From Savagea sp. (GTDB taxonomy: Bacteria; Bacillota; Bacilli; Bacillales_A; Planococcaceae), in assembly GCA_030147435.1 (NCBI GenBank), contig JASKZX010000017.1:1-9647 (forward strand): 9,647 nucleotides of DNA, given 5' to 3'. How positions within the stretch are numbered: the first letter of the stretch is position 1; each line of letters starts with the position of its first letter. The position numbers were made by a program, and so were the translations under genes. Under the pieces are notes generated by a model, which was given only the letters and a program-made list of their open reading frames with translations, had not been told where the DNA came from and did no database searches. Shown in pieces: positions 1 to 6,656 of the stretch.

Positions 1-314
1 TTTTTTAATAAATATCCCGCCACTTTTAAATGAATGGCTCGACGAATATATGCTTCTTGATCGTGCATCGTTAAAATAATAATTTTTGTCTGGTCATTCA
101 CACCCATAATATGTTGTGCAGCAGTAAAACCATCGATCCCTGCTGGCATAGATAAATCCATAATAACGATATCTGGATGATTTTTATACAACCAACGCAT
201 CGCTTCTGTCCCATCTTCTGCTTCACAAACACTTTCTACTTCGGGCATCCGCTCTAACAAAAGACGTACTCCTTTACGAATCAGCATATGATCGTCTACT
301 ACTAAAATGTTCAA
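1..314 (-). CDS. NarL/FixJ-family response regulator, receiver domain (3' part outside window)
   Basis: This is the DNA-binding partner expected for the histidine kinase just upstream; only the first 104 codons are inside the window. They form a complete-looking phosphoacceptor core: an acidic pair at D7-D8, the phosphorylation site D53 in an IVIMDLSMP context, the switch Thr at T82 in LTMHD, and the conserved Lys at K104 in GYLLKK. The LuxR-type helix-turn-helix expected at the C-terminus lies beyond the left edge, so the family call rests on the receiver sequence and the kinase type. The start is TTG at 314, chosen because the protein reads MNILVVDDH from there and an AGGAGG lies 7 nt upstream. 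It overlaps the kinase stop codon by four bases (TTGA), the usual sign of translational coupling. Targets cannot be deduced from the window. Confidence 0.9.
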   Translation of the reverse strand, partial: MNILVVDDHMLIRKGVRLLLERMPEVESVCEAEDGTEAMRWLYKNHPDIVIMDLSMPAGIDGFTAAQHIMGVNDQTKIIILTMHDQEAYIRRAIHLKVAGYLLK

Positions 315-1348
315 TCACAATCCTCCTCATAAGCGGGTACTTCAAAACGAACCGTCGTTCCTTCATCACATTCTGAAGTAATATCTATTGTGCCACTCAT
401 ATGAGAAATACGTTCTTGCATATGAAGAAGTCCGAGGCCTTCTGTCGCTTCTTCAGGATTAAAGCCGACTCCGTTGTCTTTAATGACTACTTCAATCGTA
501 TCTCCTCGATCATTAAAATTAATAGATACTTTTTCAGCCTTCGCATACTTCATCATATTGTGTAACGCTTCTTGAATGATACGATACGTATTAATTTCTA
601 CTACAGGGTGATAACGTCTCACGATATTTGCTTGAAAGTTTATTTCTAAGTGTGGCATGTTTTTTTCAATCGATTCAATTAAAATTTCTACAGCCGGTAC
701 GACACCGAATTGATCGAGTACTCGTGGACGCAAAACTTCTGAGAAATATTTCACATCTGAAATAACTTGTCCCAACTCTCTCCGTACTTCTTGAACATAT
801 TCACTAATTTCTGTTTTTTCTTGTACCGATTCCATTAAATTATCCATCGCAATTGCTATACTGTAAAGCGATTGACTCACACCGTCATGAAGCTCTTGAG
901 AGAGACGTTTTCTTTCCTCTTCTTTTACTTCCGTTAAATAACGTACCATTTTTTTCGATAGTTGGATTTCTTCTTCTCTTTTTTTCCACGATAAATCTCT
1001 TAAAACGAGTACATAATACCGTTCACCAGTATCTTCATCAACATAAATAAGTGCGGTACTCATCTCGACATCGACAAGATATTCTCCTACTCGTTGCATT
1101 TGAGAAGAGAAATAAGGAATCTCTCCACCATTTGCAATTAAAAAACAACGTTCTTCTCCGGGTTCTAGTGCACGTTCTTTACAATACGAACAATAAGGAA
1201 CTTGTTCTTCTACTGTCAGTCCCATTAATTCTTTCGCTGCACGATTCATCTCTATAATACGACGATTTTTGTCCATAACAATAATACCGTCTTGTAAATG
1301 ATGAAAGATTTTTTCAGAAAATATCGTTTCCAATGATTGATCACTCAC
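311..1348 (-). CDS. Cytoplasmic PAS-domain sensor histidine kinase, NreB/DegS type (HisKA_3 + HATPase)
   Basis: 345-residue sensor kinase with no transmembrane segment, so it should sense an intracellular signal. Domains: PAS at about 10-120; HisKA_3 dimerisation/phosphoacceptor at about 140-210 with H154 in SQELHDGVSQSL; HATPase at about 250-340 with the N-box (E260, N264), the G1 box DNGVGF (291-296) and the G2 box GLGLLHMQER (304-313). The PAS domain carries C53-x2-C56-x11-C68. That spacing matches the first three of the four cysteines that hold the [4Fe-4S] cluster of staphylococcal NreB; the fourth position is I71. The start is GTG at 1348. The ATG two bases upstream is out of frame and meets a stop at once, and AAAGGTG (1356-1362) is well placed. 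The stop overlaps the response regulator start. Family assignment is secure; the signal (oxygen, redox or metal) is inference. Confidence 0.92.
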   Translation of the reverse strand: MSDQSLETIFSEKIFHHLQDGIIVMDKNRRIIEMNRAAKELMGLTVEEQVPYCSYCKERALEPGEERCFLIANGGEIPYFSSQMQRVGEYLVDVEMSTALIYVDEDTGERYYVLVLRDLSWKKREEEIQLSKKMVRYLTEVKEEERKRLSQELHDGVSQSLYSIAIAMDNLMESVQEKTEISEYVQEVRRELGQVISDVKYFSEVLRPRVLDQFGVVPAVEILIESIEKNMPHLEINFQANIVRRYHPVVEINTYRIIQEALHNMMKYAKAEKVSINFNDRGDTIEVVIKDNGVGFNPEEATEGLGLLHMQERISHMSGTIDITSECDEGTTVRFEVPAYEEDCD

Positions 1349-1368
1349 ATTTTTTCACCTTTACTCCT

Positions 1369-1398
1369 ATTCTAAACGAGTCTATCAAAAAATAACAA
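1369..1398 (-). promoter_or_regulatory. Candidate sigma-A promoter of the kinase/regulator operon
   Basis: On the minus strand, TTGTTA (1393-1398) is followed after 18 bp by TAGAAT (1369-1374). Transcription would start about 1362, very close to the Shine-Dalgarno of the kinase, so the leader would be very short. The element lies between the terminator of the preceding operon and the kinase gene, where a promoter is needed. Match quality is moderate. Confidence 0.4.
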
Positions 1399-1460
1399 TA
1401 GAAAGAATGAAACGTCGTTGAACATTTACTTCTGTCACATTTTCATTGTTTTTTCAAAAC

Positions 1461-1510
1461 TGAAAGAGAAAAACCTCCTTTTAAGTAGTTCAACTACTTA
1501 AAAGGAGGTT
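1461..1510 (-). terminator. Strong intrinsic terminator of the sqr-DUF1641 operon
   Basis: A perfect 19-base inverted repeat (1472-1490 and 1492-1510) is centred on a single base. Read on the minus strand it is followed by TTTTTCTCTTT. It begins 14 bases after the DUF1641 stop codon. The stem contains CCTCCTTTT paired with AAAAGGAGG, that is, an anti-Shine-Dalgarno-like and a Shine-Dalgarno-like sequence folded on each other. It insulates the two-component system downstream. Confidence 0.93.
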
Positions 1511-1524
1511 GATATCACATCGAA

Positions 1525-2112
1525 TTAACGACGACGATTCATTACAGCTAAAAATGCGCTTGCGTAACGAATACCATCTTGAACAACTGGATCTTTTAAC
1601 ATACGGAGAAGGTCGAACATTGAATACTTCTCGTTTTGTTTGTTGTTAAATTCTTGTTTCGTTTCTTCTGCGATTTCTTTTGCTTCTTCAGCTAATTCTA
1701 ATCCTTTATCTACAGGAACAAACTTGTTTAAAGTATGTTTTCCGTGACGAATCGCATCTTCTACAGTTTCTTCGTCGCTCCAAACTGAAAGTGCGAAATC
1801 TTTTAAGTCATCTAATGTGTGTAATAAAGGTACGAGCTTCGGTAACATATGTGTTAAATCGATTAAAGCTTCGAAGTGTTCATCGCCGATACGTAATTCA
1901 CGAACTTTGTTTTCTACGTTATCTGTCATAAACTCTAAAGTTTCGCTATCTTGAAGCATTTCGACTGCGAATGCTACTTTTTCTTCGATTACTTTTAATG
2001 ATTCAACGTACTCTGGCAAGTTTTCAACGATATATTCGATTGATTCAACTTGCTCTTTGCTTTCTAACTTTTGAATAACATCTTCTAAGTTTTTATCTTG
2101 ACGTTCCGTCAT
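1525..2112 (-). CDS. DUF1641 family protein, partner gene of the sulfide:quinone reductase
   Basis: 195-residue acidic, mostly helical soluble protein without signal peptide or membrane segment. The N-terminal 150 residues are rich in Glu, Lys and Leu and probably form helical bundles or coiled coil. The C-terminal part (about 163-193) has the DUF1641 hallmark, LLRMLKDPVVQDGIRYASAFL, ending in a basic NRRR tail. The molecular function of DUF1641 is not established. As I recall, its relatives in Bacillus sit next to flavin or molybdenum oxidoreductases (YjlC beside Ndh, YrhD and YjgD beside formate dehydrogenase-like genes), so an accessory or assembly role for the neighbouring flavoprotein is a reasonable inference. 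It starts 31 bases after the SQR stop codon with AGAGG upstream, so the two are co-transcribed, and a strong terminator follows. The ATG start is the only well-placed one. Confidence 0.88.
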   Translation of the reverse strand: MTERQDKNLEDVIQKLESKEQVESIEYIVENLPEYVESLKVIEEKVAFAVEMLQDSETLEFMTDNVENKVRELRIGDEHFEALIDLTHMLPKLVPLLHTLDDLKDFALSVWSDEETVEDAIRHGKHTLNKFVPVDKGLELAEEAKEIAEETKQEFNNKQNEKYSMFDLLRMLKDPVVQDGIRYASAFLAVMNRRR

Positions 2113-2143
2113 CTATATCGCCTCTCTTTCTTTTATGTTTAAA

Positions 2144-3349
2144 TTACATCGTTCCGCGTAACATACCGTTCCAGTATAAGATCGGTAATAAGTTCTTTTT
2201 CATGAAGAACATGCTACGACGTGGGACACGTTGATCGAGTGGCGTAGATTCTGACGCTTCGTTACCGTATACGAACTCAGCAAGCATAACTTTGTCGTAT
2301 CCTGTAACGAGTGGACATGATGAATATCCGTCGTATTTTGCAGTCATTTCGCGACCTTCCATAAGAGCAACTAAGTTTGTTGCTGCAACTGGCGCTTGTT
2401 TACGAACTGCTGCACCTGTACGTGATGTCGGTAAGCTTGAGTTGTCTCCAGCTCCGAATACGTTTGGATATTTGTTGTGACGTAATGTGTACATGTCAAC
2501 GTCTACCCAACCGTCTTTTGCAAGTGGGCTTTCTTTAATGAAATCTGGTGCTGACATTTGTGGTACAACGTGGATCATTGAGAATTCACGTTCGAACATT
2601 TCGCCTGTTTCGATGTTTTCGAATGTTGCGATCTGTTTGTCACCATCAATTTTACGTAACTCGCTGCTAAATGTCGTCTCAATTCCGCGCTCTTTTACGA
2701 TCTCTTTTAATGGACCGTAGTAACGTGGAACTGGGAATAATTTTGGCATACCTGAGATGAACTCAACTGCTGTTTTATGACGTACACCTGATTTACGTAA
2801 ATACTCTTCAGTTAAATACATAATTTTTTGTGGTGCACCCGCACATTTGATTGGTGTGCTTGGCTGTGTAAAGATTGCACGGCCATCGTTAACGTTTTGA
2901 AGTGCAGTCCAAGTGTACTCAACAGTTTTTGGTGAGTAGTTACTGCAAACTCCGTTTTTACCTTCTGCTTTAAGTGCTTCAGTTAAACCTTCAATTTTAT
3001 CCCAGTCATACTGAAGACCTGCTGCTACTACTAAATATTCGTACTTAACTGTAGTACCTTCTTTAGTTTTTAATGTGTTTTCTTCTGGTTGGAAAGTAGC
3101 GACATGTTCTTTTAAGAGTTCAGTTCCTTCTGGAATTGCACGCTCCATTGAACGGTAAGTGTCGTCTAATTTCATATCACCTGCACCTACTAACGAGAAT
3201 GCCGGCTGATAGTAGTGAACTTCTGCTGGATCGATGAATAAAAGATCACCTTTCACATATGGTGCTTGACGTAAAATACGTGCTGCGATTGAGATACCTG
3301 CTGTACCGGCACCTACGACAGCTACTTTTACTGATTTTTCTTTTGACAT
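2144..3349 (-). CDS. sqr: Type II sulfide:quinone oxidoreductase (FAD flavoprotein)
   Basis: 401-residue flavoprotein that oxidises sulfide to sulfane sulfur and passes electrons via FAD to the quinone pool at the inner face of the membrane. Visible: the N-terminal FAD-binding GAGTAG (13-18); C169 in TPIKCAGAPQKIMYL and C345 in GYSSCPLVTGYDKV, which correspond to the two redox cysteines of the SQOR/type II group; the second FAD contact NVFGAGDNSSLPTSRTGAAV (296-315); and a C-terminal amphipathic stretch (about 379-399, MFFMKKNLLPILYWNGMLRG) that likely anchors to the membrane. C135 is an extra cysteine. The start is ATG at 3349: an upstream in-frame ATG at 3415 would add 22 atypical residues, whereas AAGGAGGAA (3356-3364) sits correctly before 3349. 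It is followed by the DUF1641 gene. No persulfide dioxygenase or rhodanese gene is in the window. Alternative: another NAD(P)/FAD oxidoreductase of the same fold, judged unlikely. Confidence 0.93.
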   Translation of the reverse strand: MSKEKSVKVAVVGAGTAGISIAARILRQAPYVKGDLLFIDPAEVHYYQPAFSLVGAGDMKLDDTYRSMERAIPEGTELLKEHVATFQPEENTLKTKEGTTVKYEYLVVAAGLQYDWDKIEGLTEALKAEGKNGVCSNYSPKTVEYTWTALQNVNDGRAIFTQPSTPIKCAGAPQKIMYLTEEYLRKSGVRHKTAVEFISGMPKLFPVPRYYGPLKEIVKERGIETTFSSELRKIDGDKQIATFENIETGEMFEREFSMIHVVPQMSAPDFIKESPLAKDGWVDVDMYTLRHNKYPNVFGAGDNSSLPTSRTGAAVRKQAPVAATNLVALMEGREMTAKYDGYSSCPLVTGYDKVMLAEFVYGNEASESTPLDQRVPRRSMFFMKKNLLPILYWNGMLRGTM

Positions 3350-3450
3350 ATTTCGTTCCTCCTTCGTAAAGTACGTACACAAAATACTGCTTACTTTTCT
3401 CTTTTTTCTACACATTCCATTGTATTCGAAAGCAAAAGTTGCGACTATTA

Positions 3451-3460
3451 GGGAATTCCC
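3451..3460. promoter_or_regulatory. GGGAATTCCC palindrome upstream of sqr (possible operator)
   Basis: A perfect 10-bp palindrome in an otherwise A/T-rich leader, about 100 bp upstream of the sqr start. Its right half coincides with the putative sigma-B -10 element, so it may be only a by-product of that promoter. It does not match the CsoR/CstR operator pattern, in which the C-run precedes the G-run. Confidence 0.25.
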
Positions 3461-3480
3461 CCATATTTTACTTTTTCAAC
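3455..3480 (-). promoter_or_regulatory. Possible sigma-B-type promoter for sqr
   Basis: On the minus strand GTTGAA (3475-3480) is followed after 14 bp by GGGAAT (3455-3460). This fits the sigma-B pattern GTTTAA-N12-14-GGGWAW with one mismatch in the -35. It would give a leader of about 100 bases. Sigma-A-like alternatives nearby are poor: TACAAT at 3419-3424 has no usable -35. The call is tentative because short motifs arise by chance. Confidence 0.35.
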
Positions 3481-3541
3481 ACAATTGAAACGGTTTGTTA
3501 ATGAAAAGTTAGCCTTTTCGACACATTCATTTGCTAATTAT

Positions 3542-4681
3542 TCATTTTTCTTCCATATTCATTATAACATCGGCCACAATTTCGACAACTACTTTAACTT
3601 CTTCTTTCGTCACGGTCAACGGTGGGAGTAAGCGTAACACACCTTGACCAGCTGGAACAGTTAATACACCTTTTTCTTCGAGTTGAATAACAATATCTTG
3701 TAAACGGTCTCCTACGACAAGACCGACAAGAAAGCCCCAACCTTTTACTTCAACTTGTGGCAGCGCTGCTTTTAATTGTTGATGGAAATATGTAGATTTG
3801 TTTCGAACGTCTTGTAAAAATGTGTCGTCTTTGATCGTATCGACTACTGTTTGAGCAACAGCAACCGCCAGTGGATTCCCTCCAAAAGTCGTTCCGTGTG
3901 TTCCTGGACCGAATGTTGCACCGAGCTTTTCAACTCCGAGCATTGCTCCGATTGGAAAACCTCCACCGAGACCTTTTGCTAAAGTAACGATATCTGGTTG
4001 AAAATCTGTCTGTTCAAATGCATACATCGTACCCGTTCGACCGATTCCGGTTTGCACTTCGTCTAAAATGAGCAAAATATCGTGTTGTTCACAAAGCTTT
4101 TGAATGCATGCGACAAATTCTTCTGTAACAGGAGTTACGCCACCTTCTCCTTGCACGACTTCGAGCATAATTGCTGCAACCTCTTCATTCGCTACTTCCT
4201 CTAAGGCCTCGCAATCATTATAAGGGACAGTAATGAACTTTTGTAAAAGTGGACCGAATCCTTCTTTCACTTTATCTTGACCTGTCGCTGCAATCCCGCC
4301 GAATGTACGTCCATGAAAGGAGTTTGTAAAAGTAATAATTGTATCTCGTCCGGTATGTTTACGTGCAAGCTTCATCGCCGCTTCATTCGCTTCTGCTCCA
4401 CTATTACAGAAAAAGCCGTATTGAAGATGTGTATCTTTTACGAGTGATTTTGCTAATTTTTCTTGACCACTACTTTCAAATAAATTCGAAATATGCCAAA
4501 GTTTTTCACTTTGTTCTTGAATCGCTTGAACGATTTTGTCATTCGCATGCCCTAAACTAACGACAGCAATTCCGCTTGAAAAATCATAATATTCTTTTCC
4601 TGTCGCATCTTTTACCATCGTTCCTTTCCCTTCTACAATTTCAATCGGACGTCTCCCATAGTTCGGAAATAAATGACTCAT
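3542..4681 (-). CDS. argD: Acetylornithine aminotransferase
   Basis: 379-residue class III PLP aminotransferase that converts N-acetylglutamate semialdehyde and glutamate to N-acetylornithine and 2-oxoglutarate. Visible: the substrate/PLP-binding SGAEANEAA (94-102), SFHGRT (121-126), D207 in LLILDEVQTGIGRTG, which contacts the PLP ring nitrogen, and the Schiff-base lysine K236 in TLAKGLGGGFPIGAM. THGTTFGGNPLA (261-272) is the usual phosphate-contact segment. Length is typical for ArgD. Start ATG at 4681 is one base after the argB stop codon, with AAAGGAG inside the argB 3' end, so translation is coupled. It is the last gene of the arg cluster. No convincing terminator follows, so some read-through toward sqr is possible. 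An ornithine or GABA aminotransferase is unlikely given the operon. Confidence 0.96.
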   Translation of the reverse strand: MSHLFPNYGRRPIEIVEGKGTMVKDATGKEYYDFSSGIAVVSLGHANDKIVQAIQEQSEKLWHISNLFESSGQEKLAKSLVKDTHLQYGFFCNSGAEANEAAMKLARKHTGRDTIITFTNSFHGRTFGGIAATGQDKVKEGFGPLLQKFITVPYNDCEALEEVANEEVAAIMLEVVQGEGGVTPVTEEFVACIQKLCEQHDILLILDEVQTGIGRTGTMYAFEQTDFQPDIVTLAKGLGGGFPIGAMLGVEKLGATFGPGTHGTTFGGNPLAVAVAQTVVDTIKDDTFLQDVRNKSTYFHQQLKAALPQVEVKGWGFLVGLVVGDRLQDIVIQLEEKGVLTVPAGQGVLRLLPPLTVTKEEVKVVVEIVADVIMNMEEK

Positions 4682-4682
4682 A

Positions 4683-5459
4683 TTATTCGCTCTCCTTTTG
4701 TGTAATCGTCGTTCCTTCTAGTGCTTCGTTAACGATATCAATATACGTAATACCATCTTCTAAACAACTGACCGCTGCGTGTACTTTCGGGATCATTCCC
4801 CCATAAATGTCTCCCGTCGTAATCCACTCTTCAATTTGTTCCGGTGTCGTTTTTTCGCACGTTTCTTCATTAATTAAAATGCCTGGTACATCTGTAACAA
4901 ACATTAACCGATCAGCTTGCATCGCCTCTGCAACCGAACGGGCCGCTTCATCTGCATTCACATTCAAACTAACCCCTCGTACTTCATCAACTGCAATCGA
5001 TGCAATAACAGGAATTATATTTGCATCTACTAACGCTTGTAACACTTCTTCACGTACGACAGTTACATTCCCTACTTCCCCGTAACGTTCAGGATCGATC
5101 GGTAAAGCTTGCATAACGTAACTATCAAAGCCGTTTAATCCGATCGCTTGTAATCCGTTTTTATAAAACCGCTGAACTAAAGACGGATTCACATGTGCAA
5201 TTAATGTTGATTGCACGACATCCATCGCACTTCTCGGTGTAACGCGTAATCCACCGACCTTTTTTGTCGGGATATTTGCTTCCGTTAATGCTTCTGTAAT
5301 CGCAGGTCCTCCACCATGAACGATTACAATGTCGTATTCTTTATGCCATGCTTTTATTTTTTTAAAAAATATATCTGTTAATTCATCGAGCATACTACCT
5401 CCAAGCTTTACCACTAAACGTTTACGAGCGGTAGCTTGCGTTGATGTTGATGTATTCAT
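4683..5459 (-). CDS. argB: Acetylglutamate kinase
   Basis: 258-residue amino acid kinase that phosphorylates N-acetylglutamate with ATP. Visible: the ATP-phosphate loop KLGGS (18-22), substrate-binding VHGGGPAI (47-54) and GGLRVT (69-74), NVNADEAA (166-173), TDVPG (189-193) and GGMIPK (220-225). It lacks the long N-terminal helix found in arginine-inhibited hexameric kinases and has only about a dozen extra residues, rich in Ser and Thr. It is therefore probably not the main arginine feedback point, which fits a pathway containing ArgJ. Start ATG at 5459 lies 38 bases inside argJ. GGGGGTG (5471-5477) serves as a somewhat distant Shine-Dalgarno, and no later in-frame start would preserve the KLGGS loop. 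Confidence 0.96.
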   Translation of the reverse strand: MNTSTSTQATARKRLVVKLGGSMLDELTDIFFKKIKAWHKEYDIVIVHGGGPAITEALTEANIPTKKVGGLRVTPRSAMDVVQSTLIAHVNPSLVQRFYKNGLQAIGLNGFDSYVMQALPIDPERYGEVGNVTVVREEVLQALVDANIIPVIASIAVDEVRGVSLNVNADEAARSVAEAMQADRLMFVTDVPGILINEETCEKTTPEQIEEWITTGDIYGGMIPKVHAAVSCLEDGITYIDIVNEALEGTTITQKESE

Positions 5460-6636
5460 ATGTTAAATCGCACCCCCATGCTGTTCCTGATGAACGACCA
5501 TTGCCGAGTTCAATATCGATAAAAATATTCGGTTCTTCTAAAATCATTTGCAATGCATCTTCATCGTAATCTTTAGGTTCGCCATCTTCTAAAACGACGA
5601 TGTCTCCTATCGTAATTTTTACCCTCTGCATATTTAATGAAACGCCACTATAACCGACCGCTGCGATAATACGTCCCCAGTTCCCATCTTTTCCAAACAT
5701 CGCCGTTTTCACAAGTGGTGAGCCGACAACTGTTTTCGCTACTTGTCGTGCTTCTTTCACACTCGATGCTTCTTTCACATTCACTTCAATCAATTTCGTC
5801 GCACCTTCACCGTCTTTGGCAATCATTTTCGCTAAATCTTCAGAGAGTGCGCGCAATGCTGATAAAAATAACGACCAATCGGGATGTTCTTCTGTTAACG
5901 AGTTATTGCCCGCTAAACCGTTCGCTAACACGAGAACCGTATCATTCGTCGACGTATCTCCATCTACTGTAATACAGTTAAAGGTTTGGTCTGTCACGAT
6001 ACGTAATGCTTTTTGTAAAGTCGTCGGATCAATCTGTGCATCCGTCGTAATAAACGCAAGCATCGTCGCCATGTTTGGTTCAATCATTCCTGAACCTTTT
6101 GCAGCTCCTGAGATCGTCACCGTCTTACCATCGATCGGAATTTGATACGACGCTGTTTTTGTAATCGTATCTGTCGTGAGAATCGCTTGTGAAAATTCAA
6201 TCGCATGTTGTTGCGTTCTTCCGAGACGAAGCTCTTCTACTCCTTTATAAATCGGCTCCATCCGTAATTGTTCTCCGATGACACCGGTCGATGCAACACC
6301 GACGAGTGAAGAATCAATATCAAATCGCTCCGCCATCAGTCGTTGCATTTCTTTTGCGTTTTCGATTCCTTGTTTTCCAGTACATGCATTCGCATTCGCT
6401 GAGTTTACGATAATTCCTTGCATATATTTCGTTTTATAGACGACTTGTTTCGTCACTTGAAGTGGTGCTGCTTGTAAAGCATTCGTCGTAAACATACCAG
6501 CAACACTTGCGGGCACGTCGCTATAAATCATCCCAAAATCACTACGCTTATATTTCAATCCGCAATGCATACCACCTGTATAAAATCCGAGAGGTGTCGC
6601 TACGTTTTGATGAGACGTTTGTTTATACTGCTCCAT
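5422..6636 (-). CDS. argJ: Glutamate N-acetyltransferase / ornithine acetyltransferase, self-cleaving
   Basis: 404-residue enzyme that transfers the acetyl group from N-acetylornithine to glutamate, closing the acetyl cycle. Whether it also uses acetyl-CoA (bifunctional) cannot be read from sequence. The family hallmark KGSGMIEPNMATMLAF (180-195) contains the autoproteolysis site between A190 and T191; T191 becomes the nucleophile of the beta subunit. STGVIGE (116-122), TVDGDTSTND in the beta part and the C-terminal AWGCDLTYEYININASY are conserved. ATG at 6636 is chosen because it gives a family-like length. It lies a rather long 14 bases after AAAGGAG, while the in-frame GTG at 6651 overlaps that Shine-Dalgarno and cannot use it. 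The 3' end overlaps argB by 38 bases. Confidence 0.95.
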   Translation of the reverse strand: MEQYKQTSHQNVATPLGFYTGGMHCGLKYKRSDFGMIYSDVPASVAGMFTTNALQAAPLQVTKQVVYKTKYMQGIIVNSANANACTGKQGIENAKEMQRLMAERFDIDSSLVGVASTGVIGEQLRMEPIYKGVEELRLGRTQQHAIEFSQAILTTDTITKTASYQIPIDGKTVTISGAAKGSGMIEPNMATMLAFITTDAQIDPTTLQKALRIVTDQTFNCITVDGDTSTNDTVLVLANGLAGNNSLTEEHPDWSLFLSALRALSEDLAKMIAKDGEGATKLIEVNVKEASSVKEARQVAKTVVGSPLVKTAMFGKDGNWGRIIAAVGYSGVSLNMQRVKITIGDIVVLEDGEPKDYDEDALQMILEEPNIFIDIELGNGRSSGTAWGCDLTYEYININASYRS

Positions 6637-6656
6637 TGACGTTTCTTTCACTCCTT

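Noticed and set aside
853..1257. Two plus-strand ORFs opposite the histidine kinase gene
   Set aside because: They lie fully inside a clearly recognisable kinase gene on the other strand, have low-complexity Leu/His-rich translations and no convincing ribosome binding site.
3350..3415. 22-residue N-terminal extension of the SQR from an ATG at 3415
   Set aside because: The extension is unlike the family, has no Shine-Dalgarno, and would bury the good AAGGAGG that precedes the ATG at 3349.
3451..3460. CsoR/CstR operator upstream of sqr
   Set aside because: Those operators have a C-run followed by a G-run around a short A/T centre; here the order is G-run then C-run.
3481..3541. Terminator after argD
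   Set aside because: Only short A/T-rich repeats (GAAAAG with CTTTTC, TTCAA with TTGAA) without a U-tract; not strong enough to call.
4339..5085. Plus-strand ORFs opposite argD and argB
   Set aside because: Mirror frames of well-conserved enzymes; their translations show no domain and they lack start signals.
5715..6145. Plus-strand ORFs up to 109 codons opposite argJ
   Set aside because: Shadow frames produced by the codon usage of argJ; no family resemblance and no promoter.
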